NCBI RefSeq assembly: GCF_029392895.1
Contig: NZ_CP114200.1
Location: 3,069,001-3,133,000 of the forward strand
DNA from: Streptomyces sp. 71268
GTDB lineage: Bacteria; Actinomycetota; Actinomycetes; Streptomycetales; Streptomycetaceae
Direction: 5' to 3'
Length of the DNA: 64,000 nucleotides
Every line of letters begins with the position of its first letter. Within the stretch, counting starts at the first letter, position 1. The notes beneath the pieces are model-generated. The model saw nothing but the letters and a program-made list of their open reading frames with translations, was not told where the DNA came from and searched no databases. The position numbers and the translations under genes are program-made. Of the stretch, positions 25,899 through 34,338 are shown piece after piece.

Positions 25899-25934
25899 GG
25901 CTACGAGGGCTACGAGGGCTACGAGGGCTACGAG
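25899..25934. repeat. Four perfect 9-base tandem repeats overlapping the mfd stop codon
   Basis: GGCTACGAG is repeated four times without mismatch (25899-25907, 25908-25916, 25917-25925, 25926-25934). The last unit contains the mfd stop codon (25928-25930), so copy-number change would mostly affect the 3' end or untranslated tail of mfd. Confidence 0.9.
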
Positions 25935-28900
25935 CCGAGGATGGTCGTCAGGAACTCGCCGGTCCAGGCGAGCAGTTCGCGGCCCACCACCGGCTTGCCC
26001 CCGATCTTGCCGGTCGTCGGCCGGGGCACCAGGACCTGCCGCGGCCCCGGCTTGAGCACCGCCCGCGGGTGCAGCCGCTTGAGCCGCAGCTCCTGCGACT
26101 CACGCAGCTCCACCGGGCCGAAGCGGATCTGCGAGCCCTGGAGCGTGATGTCGCTGACGCCGCAGGCCCGGGCGAGCATCCGCAGGCCGGCGACGAGCAG
26201 CAGGTTCTCCACCGGTTCGGGCAGCGGCCCGTACCGGTCGGTCAGCTCCTCGCGGACGGCGGCGATGTCCTCCTCGCTGGTGGCCGCGGCGATGGACCGG
26301 TACGCCTGGAGGCGCAGCCGCTCGCCGGGCGCGTAGTCGTGCGGGACGTGCGCGTCCACCGGCAGCTCGATCTTGACCTCGATCGGCGGCTCCTCCTCCT
26401 CGCCGCCCTCCAGCGAGGTCCGGTAGTCCGCGACGGCCTCGCCGACCATGCGGACGTACAGGTCGAAGCCGACGCCCGCGATGTGTCCGGACTGCTCGCC
26501 GCCGAGCAGGTTGCCCGCGCCACGGATCTCCAGGTCCTTCATCGCCACGTACATGCCCGCGCCCATCTCGGTGTGCTGGGCGATGGTGGCCAGGCGTTCG
26601 TGGGCGGTCTCGGTCAGCGGCTTCTCCGGCGGGTACAGGAAGTACGCGTACCCGCGTTCGCGACCCCGGCCGACCCGGCCGCGGAGCTGGTGGAGCTGGG
26701 AGAGGCCGAAGTTGTCGCCGCGCTCGACGATCAGGGTGTTGGCGTTGGAGATGTCGATGCCCGACTCCACGATCGTGGTGGAGACCAGCACGTCGAACTT
26801 CTTCTCCCAGAAGTCCACCACCACCTGCTCCAGGGCGCTCTCGCCCATCTGCCCGTGTGCCGTGGCGATCCGCGCCTCGGGCACGATCTCGCGCAGCTTG
26901 GCGGCGGCCCGGTCGATGGACTCGACGCGGTTGTGAATGTAGAAGACCTGCCCCTCGCGCAGCAGTTCGCGCCGGATGGCCGCGCCGATCTGCCGTTCCT
27001 CGTACGGGCCGACGAAGGTCAGCACCGGGTGCCGCTCCTCCGGCGGGGTGGTGATGGTGGACATCTCGCGGATGCCGGTGACGGCCATCTCCAGGGTGCG
27101 CGGGATGGGGGTCGCCGACATGGTCAGCACGTCGACGTTGGCGCGCAACTTCTTGAGCTGCTCCTTGTGCTCGACGCCGAACCGCTGCTCCTCGTCCACG
27201 ATGACCAGGCCCAGGTCCTTGAACTTGGTCTCGGACGAGAACAGCCGGTGGGTGCCGATGACGACGTCCACCGAACCGTCCCGCAACCCCTCCAGGACGG
27301 CCTTGGCCTCGGTGTCGGTCTGGAACCTGGACAGGGCGCGCACGTTGACCGGGAACTGCCCGTACCGCTCGCTGAAGGTGCCGAAGTGCTGCTGAACCAA
27401 GAGCGTGGTGGGCACCAGGACGGCGACCTGCTTGCCGTCCTGTACGGCCTTGAACGCGGCCCGCACCGCGATCTCCGTCTTGCCGTAGCCGACGTCGCCG
27501 CAGATCAGCCGGTCCATCGGGACCGACTTCTCCATGTCCTCCTTGACCTCGGCGATGGTGGTGAGCTGGTCGGGCGTCTCCGCGTACGGGAACGCGTCCT
27601 CCAGCTCGCGCTGCCAGGGGGTGTCCGGGCCGAAGGTGTGGCCGGGGGCCGCCATCCGGGCCGAGTAGAGCTTGATCAGGTCGGCGGCGATCTCCTTGAC
27701 CGCCTTCTTGGCCCGCGCCTTGGTCTTTGTCCAGTCGGCGCCGCCGAGCCGGTGCAGGGTCGGGGCCTCGCCGCCCACGTACTTGGTGACCTGCTCCAAC
27801 TGGTCGGTCGGCACGAACAGCCGGTCGCCGGGCTGGCCGCGCTTGGCCGGCGCGTACTCGACCAGCAGGTACTCACGGGTCGCGCCCTGCACGGTGCGCT
27901 GCACCATCTCGATGTACCGGCCCACGCCGTGCTGCTCGTGCACGATGTAGTCGCCGGCCTGGAGGGTGAGCGGGTCGATGGTCTTGCGGCGCCTGGCCGG
28001 CATCCGGGTGCCGTCCTTGCCGGCCGCCTTCTGGCCGGTCAGGTCGGTCTCGGTGAGCACCGCGAGCTTGAGGCCCGGGTCGATGAAACCGCGCTCGACG
28101 GCGCCGCAGGACACGTGCACCAGCGAGGGCGAGAGTTCGGCGAGGTCCGGGTCGAGGCGGGCCGCGATGCCCTCGCCGCCGAGCACCTCGACGGTGCGCG
28201 AGGCGGGGCCGTGGCCCTCGGTGAGGTAGACCGCGCGCCAGCCGTCGGCGAGCCAGCCCTTGGTGTCGGCGAGCGCCCGGGCGATGTCGCCCCGGTACAG
28301 CTCGGGGGCGCGCATGCCCAGGGTCAGGGTGTCGCCGTCGGTCGCCCCGCCGGCCTCGTCGAGGCCGTCGCCGGCGGCGAACGGCGAGATCGACCACCAC
28401 ATCATGCCCAGCTCGCGGGCCCGGTCCCGGATGTCGGCGATGCCCCACAGCGAGGCCGCGCCCAGGTCGATGGGGGCCTCGCCGCCACCGGCCGACGCGG
28501 CCCAGGACGCCGCCAGGAACTCCTGGCTGGTGGCCACCAGGTCGGCCGCCCGGGTACGCACCCGCTCCGGGTCGCACACCACGCTCATCGCGCCCTTCGG
28601 CAACACGTCGAGTAGCAGCTCCATCTCGTCCACCAGGACCGGAGCCAGCGATTCCATGCCCTCGACGGCGATGCCCTCGGCGATCTTGCCGAGCAGTTCG
28701 CCCAACTCCGGGTGCGACTCGGCCAGCTCGGCGGCGCGCCGCCGCACGTCGTCGGTGAGCAGCAGCTCGCGACAGGGCGGCGCCCAGAGCCCGTGCTCGG
28801 CCACTTCGAGCGAGCGCTGGTCGGCGACCTTGAAGTACCGGATCTCCTCGACCTCGTCCCCCCAGAACTCCACCCGCAGCGGGTGCTCCTCGGTGGGCGG

Positions 28901-29488
28901 GAAGACGTCCAGGATGCCGCCGCGCACGGCGAACTCGCCGCGCTTCTCGACCAGTTCGACCCGGGCGTACGCGGCTGCCGCCAGGCCCTCCACCACCTCG
29001 CCCAGGTCGGCGCTCTGCCCACCGCGCAGCGCCACGGGCTCCAGTTCGCCAAGCCCCTTGACCTGCGGCTGGAGCACGGCGCGGATCGGCGCGACGACCA
29101 CGCTGACCGGGCCCGCGGTCGGGTCGTCGGCGCTCGGGTGGGTCAGCCGGCGCAGCACGGCGAGGCGGCGCCCGACGGTGTCCGAGCGCGGCGAGAGCCG
29201 CTCGTGGGGCAGCGTCTCCCACGACGGGTACTCCACCACGCCGTGCTCGTGCCCCTCGGGCATCAGCGAGCGCAGCGCGGCGGCCAGGTCCTCGGCCTCG
29301 CGCCCGGTGGCGGTCACGGCGAGCACCGGCCGGCCGGCCCCGCGCGCCAGCGCCGCCACGGCCAGCGGCCGGGCCGCCGGCGGTCCCACGAGGTCGAGGT
29401 GCGTGCGGTGACCGTCCGTGGCCGCGCGCACCGCCTCGGCGAGCGCGGGGTCATGGACGACGGCATCGAGCAGACCGTGCAGGCTCAT
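25928..29488 (-). CDS. mfd: Transcription-repair coupling factor
   Basis: A 1186-residue Mfd. The protein removes RNA polymerase stalled at lesions and recruits UvrA. An N-terminal UvrB-like region (LDLVGPPAARPLAVAALARG, YPSWETLPHERLSPRSD) is followed by the RNA-polymerase-interacting CarD/TRCF domain (LQAGDYIVHEQHGVGRYIEMVQR), then the superfamily 2 translocase core with Walker A ICGDVGYGKTEIAVRAAF (about residue 665), DEEQRFG (about 760), SATPIPRTLEMA, and the TRG motif region LHQLRGRVGRGRERGYAY. The C-terminal TRCF domain follows. Length is typical. The ATG at 29488 starts MSLHGLLDAVVHDPAL, the usual opening in streptomycetes. Confidence 0.97.
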   Translation of the reverse strand: MSLHGLLDAVVHDPALAEAVRAATDGHRTHLDLVGPPAARPLAVAALARGAGRPVLAVTATGREAEDLAAALRSLMPEGHEHGVVEYPSWETLPHERLSPRSDTVGRRLAVLRRLTHPSADDPTAGPVSVVVAPIRAVLQPQVKGLGELEPVALRGGQSADLGEVVEGLAAAAYARVELVEKRGEFAVRGGILDVFPPTEEHPLRVEFWGDEVEEIRYFKVADQRSLEVAEHGLWAPPCRELLLTDDVRRRAAELAESHPELGELLGKIAEGIAVEGMESLAPVLVDEMELLLDVLPKGAMSVVCDPERVRTRAADLVATSQEFLAASWAASAGGGEAPIDLGAASLWGIADIRDRARELGMMWWSISPFAAGDGLDEAGGATDGDTLTLGMRAPELYRGDIARALADTKGWLADGWRAVYLTEGHGPASRTVEVLGGEGIAARLDPDLAELSPSLVHVSCGAVERGFIDPGLKLAVLTETDLTGQKAAGKDGTRMPARRRKTIDPLTLQAGDYIVHEQHGVGRYIEMVQRTVQGATREYLLVEYAPAKRGQPGDRLFVPTDQLEQVTKYVGGEAPTLHRLGGADWTKTKARAKKAVKEIAADLIKLYSARMAAPGHTFGPDTPWQRELEDAFPYAETPDQLTTIAEVKEDMEKSVPMDRLICGDVGYGKTEIAVRAAFKAVQDGKQVAVLVPTTLLVQQHFGTFSERYGQFPVNVRALSRFQTDTEAKAVLEGLRDGSVDVVIGTHRLFSSETKFKDLGLVIVDEEQRFGVEHKEQLKKLRANVDVLTMSATPIPRTLEMAVTGIREMSTITTPPEERHPVLTFVGPYEERQIGAAIRRELLREGQVFYIHNRVESIDRAAAKLREIVPEARIATAHGQMGESALEQVVVDFWEKKFDVLVSTTIVESGIDISNANTLIVERGDNFGLSQLHQLRGRVGRGRERGYAYFLYPPEKPLTETAHERLATIAQHTEMGAGMYVAMKDLEIRGAGNLLGGEQSGHIAGVGFDLYVRMVGEAVADYRTSLEGGEEEEPPIEVKIELPVDAHVPHDYAPGERLRLQAYRSIAAATSEEDIAAVREELTDRYGPLPEPVENLLLVAGLRMLARACGVSDITLQGSQIRFGPVELRESQELRLKRLHPRAVLKPGPRQVLVPRPTTGKIGGKPVVGRELLAWTGEFLTTILGS

Positions 29489-29663
29489 GTAGGGCTTCCC
29501 GTCCCGGGGCTGGACAACGCGAACGGCCCGACACGGGCCTTGGCGGAGCCAAGACCGGGGGCCCACGGACGTTTCCGGGGGCCGGCGGCCGGGATGTCTT
29601 CAGGGTACGCCGGGGGTGTGACAGCGCCACGCGGGAGCCCTCTGCACACTACTCGCTGGAAGC

Positions 29664-29677
29664 GTACACTTCTGTAC
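29664..29677. promoter_or_regulatory. Palindromic operator at the toxin-antitoxin start codon
   Basis: GTACA-CTTC-TGTAC (29664-29677) ends immediately before the antitoxin ATG at 29678. TACACT (29665-29670) inside it could serve as the -10 element, which would place the transcript start at or beside the ATG (leaderless). The position fits autorepression by the antitoxin/toxin complex. Confidence 0.55.
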
Positions 29678-29932
29678 ATGAGTGACACGCTGCCCCTCAC
29701 CGAGGCCCGCGCCCGCCTCGGCTCCCTGGTCCGGCGCACCGCACACGCCCGCGAGCGCATCGTCATCACCGACCACGGCCAACCAGCCGCCGTTCTCATA
29801 AACCCCACGGAACTGGCGGAGTTGGAAGACGCACTCGCCCTCGCTCAGTACCGGCAGCGCCAGGCGGCTGGCACCGCGTTCACCACCCCCCACGACGACG
29901 TTCGCGCACGCCTTGGCCTGGAGCGTGGGTGA
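29678..29932 (+). CDS. Phd/YefM (RelB-like) antitoxin
   Basis: An 84-residue antitoxin of the Phd/YefM type: MSDTLPLTEARARLGSLVRRTAHARERIVITDHGQPAAVLINPTELAELEDAL is the characteristic DNA-binding N-terminal half (ends around residue 55), and the C-terminal part that wraps the toxin follows (AAGTAFTTPHDDVRARLGL). The open frame continues upstream but is a shadow of mfd. Its stop overlaps the toxin GTG by four bases, as usual in these operons. Confidence 0.9.
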   Translation: MSDTLPLTEARARLGSLVRRTAHARERIVITDHGQPAAVLINPTELAELEDALALAQYRQRQAAGTAFTTPHDDVRARLGLERG

Positions 29933-30180
29933 CGTACGAGATCATCTGGGACGAGCCCGCGATCAACGCGGCGGCCCGCTTCCTGAAAGACGACCCGGAA
30001 GGATTGCGGCACCTGTTCAACGCGATCGACCTCCTCACCCACGAACCGCGTCCAGCGGGCGCGGCGGAGTACGGCTCACCGGATCTACGCCGCATCCACA
30101 TCGGCCGCTACCGGGCGATGTACGAGATCAACGAAACCGCTGTGACGGTCGTGATCATTCGTATCGGGCGAACGGGCTGA
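29929..30180 (+). CDS. RelE/ParE-superfamily toxin
   Basis: An 83-residue toxin of the RelE type: YEIIWDEPAINAAARFLKDDPEGLRHLFNAIDLL, then RPAGAAEYGSPDLRRIHIGRYRAMYEINETAVTVVIIRIG, with the RIHIGRYRAMYEI strand pattern and a C-terminal basic IRIGRTG end typical of RelE mRNA interferases. The GTG start overlaps the antitoxin stop (29929-29932). Such toxins cut mRNA in the ribosomal A-site; direct activity here is inferred. Confidence 0.88.
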   Translation: MTYEIIWDEPAINAAARFLKDDPEGLRHLFNAIDLLTHEPRPAGAAEYGSPDLRRIHIGRYRAMYEINETAVTVVIIRIGRTG

Positions 30181-30283
30181 GCCCGGCTCCACGCCCAACG
30201 ACCGCAATGTCGAGCGGGCCGGACACGCCCGCCTCGGCCTGAGCCCCGCCCAACTGCCCTCCCCGGTCGGCGGTGCTCGCCCC

Positions 30284-31249
30284 TCACGCCCCGCCGTCGT
30301 CCGTCCCGCCGAAACTCGCGAAGTACGCCGCCGCCCAGTCCTCGCCCCCGTGCCCCCGCCGCTCCGCGCGGCGCAGCCGCTCCGCCGCGGCGGCGGCCAG
30401 GTCCAGGCGTACGCCGGAGCGTTCGGCGGCCTCCGCGATGAGGGCCGCGTCCTTGCGGGCGGCGGAGACGGTGAAGCTCGGCGGGTAGTCGCCGGCCAGG
30501 ATGAGTTCGGACTTCGTCCGCAGGTAGCCGGAGTCCAGCGGGCCGCCGGCGACGGCGTCCAGGAAGGCGCGCGGGTCCACGCCGAGGCCCTTGGCCAGGG
30601 CCAGCGACTCGCCGGCGCCGGTGACGAGGGTGAGCACCCAGTTGTTGACGACGAGCTTGAGCGCGCTGGCCGCGCCCGTGCCACCGTCCTCGCCGACCCA
30701 CAGGGTGCGCTCACCGATCGCCGAGAAGACACGTTCGGCCCGGTCGCGCACGGCGGCCGGGCCCGCCGCGAAGATGGTCAACGTGCCCTGTTCGGCCGGG
30801 AGTTTGGTGCCCAGTACGGGGGCGTCCACGAAGCCGAGCCCGTACCGCGCGGCGAACTCCGCCAGCGGGCCGATCGCGCCCACCCCCACCGTGCTCGACT
30901 GGAGCCACAGCGTCCCGGCGCGCAGCGCGGGCGCGGCCTCGCGCAGCGCGTCGAGGGCGGCGGGCCCGTCGTGCACCATCGTGAGCACCACGTCCGCCCC
31001 GTCCACCGCGTCGGCCGGCGTGTCCGCGACCCGCGCCCCCACCTCCGCCAGCGGCTCGGCCTTGGCCCGGGTGCGGTTCCACACCCGTACGTCGAACCCT
31101 CCCGCCCCGGCGAGGTTACGGGCCATCGGCCCGCCCATGATCCCGGTGCCGAGCACCGCCACGGAGGTCGCGCCAGCCCCGCCCGCGCCCGCTGTTCCCG
31201 TGTCCGCGTCCGTGTCCGTGTCCGTGTCCGTCACGCTCCTGTCAGCCAT
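30284..31249 (-). CDS. NAD(P)-dependent beta-hydroxyacid dehydrogenase / imine-reductase-like enzyme
   Basis: A 321-residue member of the 6-phosphogluconate/3-hydroxyisobutyrate dehydrogenase superfamily. The dinucleotide fold has VAVLGTGIMGGPMARNLA (Gly34, Gly36, Gly39); the substrate motif is WLQSSTVGVGA; the catalytic lysine in the GASALKLVVNNW context is Lys198; and the DAPVLGTKLPAEQGTLTIF strand is conserved. The N-terminus (MADRSVTDTDTDTDADTGTAG) is an Asp/Thr run coded by gtgtcc hexamer repeats. No good ribosome binding site precedes the ATG at 31249, so a start within the repeat cannot be excluded. Exact substrate unknown. Confidence 0.85.
   Translation of the reverse strand: MADRSVTDTDTDTDADTGTAGAGGAGATSVAVLGTGIMGGPMARNLAGAGGFDVRVWNRTRAKAEPLAEVGARVADTPADAVDGADVVLTMVHDGPAALDALREAAPALRAGTLWLQSSTVGVGAIGPLAEFAARYGLGFVDAPVLGTKLPAEQGTLTIFAAGPAAVRDRAERVFSAIGERTLWVGEDGGTGAASALKLVVNNWVLTLVTGAGESLALAKGLGVDPRAFLDAVAGGPLDSGYLRTKSELILAGDYPPSFTVSAARKDAALIAEAAERSGVRLDLAAAAAERLRRAERRGHGGEDWAAAYFASFGGTDDGGA
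31199..31232. repeat. Hexamer microsatellite in the 5' end of the dehydrogenase gene
   Basis: The + strand reads as repeats of the six-base unit gtgtcc, with one gcgtcc variant, coding the Thr-Asp repeat near the N-terminus of the dehydrogenase. Copy-number change in steps of six keeps the frame. Confidence 0.7.
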
Positions 31250-31758
31250 GGGGGAACGGTAGGACGTGGAGGGCGCTCGAAGGCGAGCGGCGCGCGCGGC
31301 GGGTGGGCCGGTCGGCGGGCTGGTGGGTGGATCGGGCGGCGGGCTGGTGGGGCGGCCGGGGGGAGCTGGCTCAGCGGCGTGGAGCTGGCTGAGCGGGCGA
31401 ACGCACAGACAGCGGGGGCTCCGGCGTCCCGCGCCCGCCCGGTTCCTTCGCTGCGCCACCCGCACGATCGGGCCTCGGCCATGACCGCGGCCGTGGCCGA
31501 CGCGTCCGCGCCCCGGTCCGCGCGCTCCCCCGAGGGCGTGCGGGCCGGGGCGGGGACGACGTTGCGGCGGCCGGACCGGGAGGAGTCCCGGGCCGGCCGC
31601 CGTGGCGACGGACCATCCCCATGGCACCCGCCGTCCGTCGGCCGTCCGGCCGACGGGAGCCGGGGGGCTCCCGCCGGGCCGGACGGCCTGCTCTGACCTG
31701 GGCGGCGCGCCGCCCCCATGTGGCGGGGCGACGGCCTGCTCAGGTGCGCTCAGTGCGC
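31250..31758. other. Intergenic region between two leftward genes
   Basis: About 510 bases between the FtsX-type permease gene and the dehydrogenase gene. It holds the long stem-loop at 31640-31688. The rest codes nothing I can support. A run of gggcggctggtggg-like repeats occurs at 31300-31380. Confidence 0.4.
31640..31688 (-). terminator. Long stem-loop after the ABC exporter operon
   Basis: The arm 31640-31661 pairs with 31666-31688 over about 22 bases around a 4-base gggg loop, with one mismatch and one bulged base. It lies just past the permease stop on the transcribed (minus) strand. There is no T-run, as is common in high-GC genomes. Confidence 0.65.
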
Positions 31759-34338
31759 CTAGTCCGTCGCGATGGCGTTCAGGACGTTCATCCGGCCGGC
31801 GCGGAAGGCGGGGACCAGGGCCGCGAGGAGGCCGACCACCGCCGCCCCGACGAAGACCGCGCCGATCGTGGGCCACGGGATCTCCAGGGTCTTCAGGCCC
31901 TCAAGTGCCAGCAGCTTCTGGGCCGTCACTCCCCAGGCCATGCCCAGGCCGAGGCCGAGCAGGGCGCCGAAGAGGGCGATGACGACCGACTCCAGGCGGA
32001 TCATGCGGCGCATCTGGCGGCGGGAGAGGCCGATGGCGCGCATCAGACCTATCTCGCGGGTGCGTTCGACGACCGACAGGGCCAGGGTGTTCACGACGCC
32101 CAGGATGGCGACGATGATCGCGAGTCCGAGGAGTCCGTAGACCAGGTTGAGCATCTGCCCGATCTGGTCCTCCAGGAGCTTCTTGTAGTCGGCCTGGTCG
32201 CGCACCGTCACGTCCGGGTAGGTCGTCAGCTCGGCCTTGAGCGACTTGTACGCCTCGCGGTCCTGGCCCTCCTTGGCGGCGGCGAACATCATCAGGTTCT
32301 GCGGCATCTGGTCGGGCTTGATGTACTCCTTGGCCGTGTTGACGCCGAGGTAGATCGCGCCCTTGTTGAACGCCGTGTCCTCCGAGGTGATGACGCGGAC
32401 CGTCAGCCTGGCCGTGCCGCCCTCCTTGAAGTCCACGCTGAGCACGTCGCCCAGGGCGACCTTGTGGTCCTTGGCGAAGCCCTCCGGGACGCCGATGGCG
32501 TTCTTGCCGAACGCGTCGACCAGCTTGCCCTCGATCACCGGGGAGCGCAGGTCCTTGGCATAGCTTGGGCTGGCCGCGTCCAGGTCGTCCTTGACCTTCT
32601 TGCCGTCCGGCGTGGTGATGGTGGCGTTCTCAAGGATCTTGTAGTCGCTGACGTGCTCCAGGTGCTTGGCCCGCTTGACCGCCTGCTCCACCTGCGGCTT
32701 GATCACGCCGTTGTCGGGCTCGATGATGAAGTCCGCGCCAACCGACTTGTCCAGTTCGTCGCTGGCCGAGGCGACCATCGACGAGCCGACCACCGACAGG
32801 CAGGCGACCAGCGCGAGGCCGATCATCAGGGCGGCGCCCGTGGCGCCGGTGCGGCGCGGGTTGCGCAGTGCGTTGCGCTCGGCCATCCGGCCGACCGAGC
32901 CGAACATCCGCAGCAGGACGGCGCTCAGCACCCGGACCACCACGCCGGCCAGCAGCGGGCCAATCACGATGAAGCCGATCAGGGTCAGCAGCACGCCGAG
33001 GCCCAGGAACATCGAGCCGTCGGCCGCCTTGTCCGCGTTGGCGGCCATGGCCAGGCCCGCGGCGCCGGCGCCGGTCAGCAGGAGGCCGAGCACGGCCCGT
33101 ACACGGCCCGCGCGGCTGTCGGCCGGCGTTCCGGCATCCCGCAGCGCGGCCATCGGGGAGATCTTGCCTGCCCGCCGGGCCGGTATGTACGCGGCGACGA
33201 CGGTGGTCAGGACGCCTATGACCAGGCCGACGACGGGCGTGGCCGTCTTGACCGTCAGTTCCGAGGTGTCCAGGTTCATGCCCATGGTGCCCATGAGCTT
33301 CATCAGGCCGATCGCGAGGCCGATGCCGCCGGCCACGCCGAGGATGGAGCCGACGATGCCGAGCAGCAGCGCCTCGAACAGCACCGAGCGGTTGATCTGG
33401 CGCCGGCTGGAGCCGATGGCCCGCATCAGGCCGATCTCGCGGGTGCGCTGGGCGACCAGCATCGAGAAGGTGTTGACGATCAGGAAGATGCCGACCAGGA
33501 CGGCGATTCCAGCGAAGCCGAGCATCGCGTACTTCATGACGTCCAGGAAGGAGCCCAGCTCGTCCTTGTTCTCCTCCTTCGTCTCGGCCTTGGTCTTGAC
33601 CTTGAGGTCGTGGTCCGGGCCGAGCGAGGCGAGGACGCTCTGCTTGAGTTCGTCGTTGCTCACGCCGGGCGCGGCGGTCAGCGCGATGGAGGTGTACTTG
33701 CCGGTGGCGCCGAGCAGCCGGCGCTGGGCGGTCTCGTCGTCCAGGTAGAAGATGGACGAGCCGGGGTTGGTCACCTGGAAGGTGGCGATGCCGGTGATGG
33801 TGAAGGTGGCGTCGCCGGGCACGGCGATGATGCGCACCTTGTCGCCGATCTCCAGGTTCTTCTTGTCGGCGGTGTCGGCGTCCACCATGATCTCGGTCGG
33901 GCCGCGCGGCTCGTGGCCCGAGGTGATCTCGACGGAGGAGAGTTCGGCGCTGTCCCAGTTGGTGGCGACCGACGGGGCGCCCTCGGCCAGGCCGATCTTC
34001 TTGTTCTTGGAGTCCACGGCCGTGATGGAGGTGGAGACCGTGTCGCCGACGGCGGACTTGACGCCCTTGACCTTCTCCAGCTCCGCGACCTTCGACGCGG
34101 GAATGGTCGGCACCTTGCGGGAGCGCTGCACGTCGTCGCCGCTCGCGGCGTCCTTGGGGCTGACGCTGACGTCGGGGGCCGTGGCCGAGAAGATCTTGTC
34201 GAAGGTGGAGTTCATGGTGTCGGTGAAGACGAGCGTGCCGCACACGAACGCCACCGACAGCAGGACGGCGACGGCGGAGAGCGCCATGCGTCCCTTGTGC
34301 GCGAAGAAGTTGCGCAGCGAGGTCTTGAACACGGTCAC
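31759..34338 (-). CDS. FtsX-like ABC transporter permease
   Basis: An 859-residue MacB/LolC-type permease with duplicated FtsX domains. Membrane segments include MALSAVAVLLSVAFVCGTLVF at the N-terminus, YAMLGFAGIAVLVGIFLIVNTF with the following QRTREIGLMRAIGSSRRQ cytosolic loop (about residues 255-310), a central group (MFLGLGVLLTLIGFIVIGPLL), and a second FtsX core near the C-terminus with VERTREIGLMRAIGLSRRQMRRM. Two large extracytoplasmic domains lie after the first membrane segment and after the central one. The GTG start overlaps the ATPase stop by four bases (34335-34338). It should act on a lipoprotein, lipid or drug with its ATPase. Confidence 0.92.
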   Translation of the reverse strand: MTVFKTSLRNFFAHKGRMALSAVAVLLSVAFVCGTLVFTDTMNSTFDKIFSATAPDVSVSPKDAASGDDVQRSRKVPTIPASKVAELEKVKGVKSAVGDTVSTSITAVDSKNKKIGLAEGAPSVATNWDSAELSSVEITSGHEPRGPTEIMVDADTADKKNLEIGDKVRIIAVPGDATFTITGIATFQVTNPGSSIFYLDDETAQRRLLGATGKYTSIALTAAPGVSNDELKQSVLASLGPDHDLKVKTKAETKEENKDELGSFLDVMKYAMLGFAGIAVLVGIFLIVNTFSMLVAQRTREIGLMRAIGSSRRQINRSVLFEALLLGIVGSILGVAGGIGLAIGLMKLMGTMGMNLDTSELTVKTATPVVGLVIGVLTTVVAAYIPARRAGKISPMAALRDAGTPADSRAGRVRAVLGLLLTGAGAAGLAMAANADKAADGSMFLGLGVLLTLIGFIVIGPLLAGVVVRVLSAVLLRMFGSVGRMAERNALRNPRRTGATGAALMIGLALVACLSVVGSSMVASASDELDKSVGADFIIEPDNGVIKPQVEQAVKRAKHLEHVSDYKILENATITTPDGKKVKDDLDAASPSYAKDLRSPVIEGKLVDAFGKNAIGVPEGFAKDHKVALGDVLSVDFKEGGTARLTVRVITSEDTAFNKGAIYLGVNTAKEYIKPDQMPQNLMMFAAAKEGQDREAYKSLKAELTTYPDVTVRDQADYKKLLEDQIGQMLNLVYGLLGLAIIVAILGVVNTLALSVVERTREIGLMRAIGLSRRQMRRMIRLESVVIALFGALLGLGLGMAWGVTAQKLLALEGLKTLEIPWPTIGAVFVGAAVVGLLAALVPAFRAGRMNVLNAIATD

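Noticed and set aside
25412..28615. 1067-codon open frame on the + strand opposite mfd
   Set aside because: Antisense shadow of mfd; no recognisable domain and no ribosome binding site.
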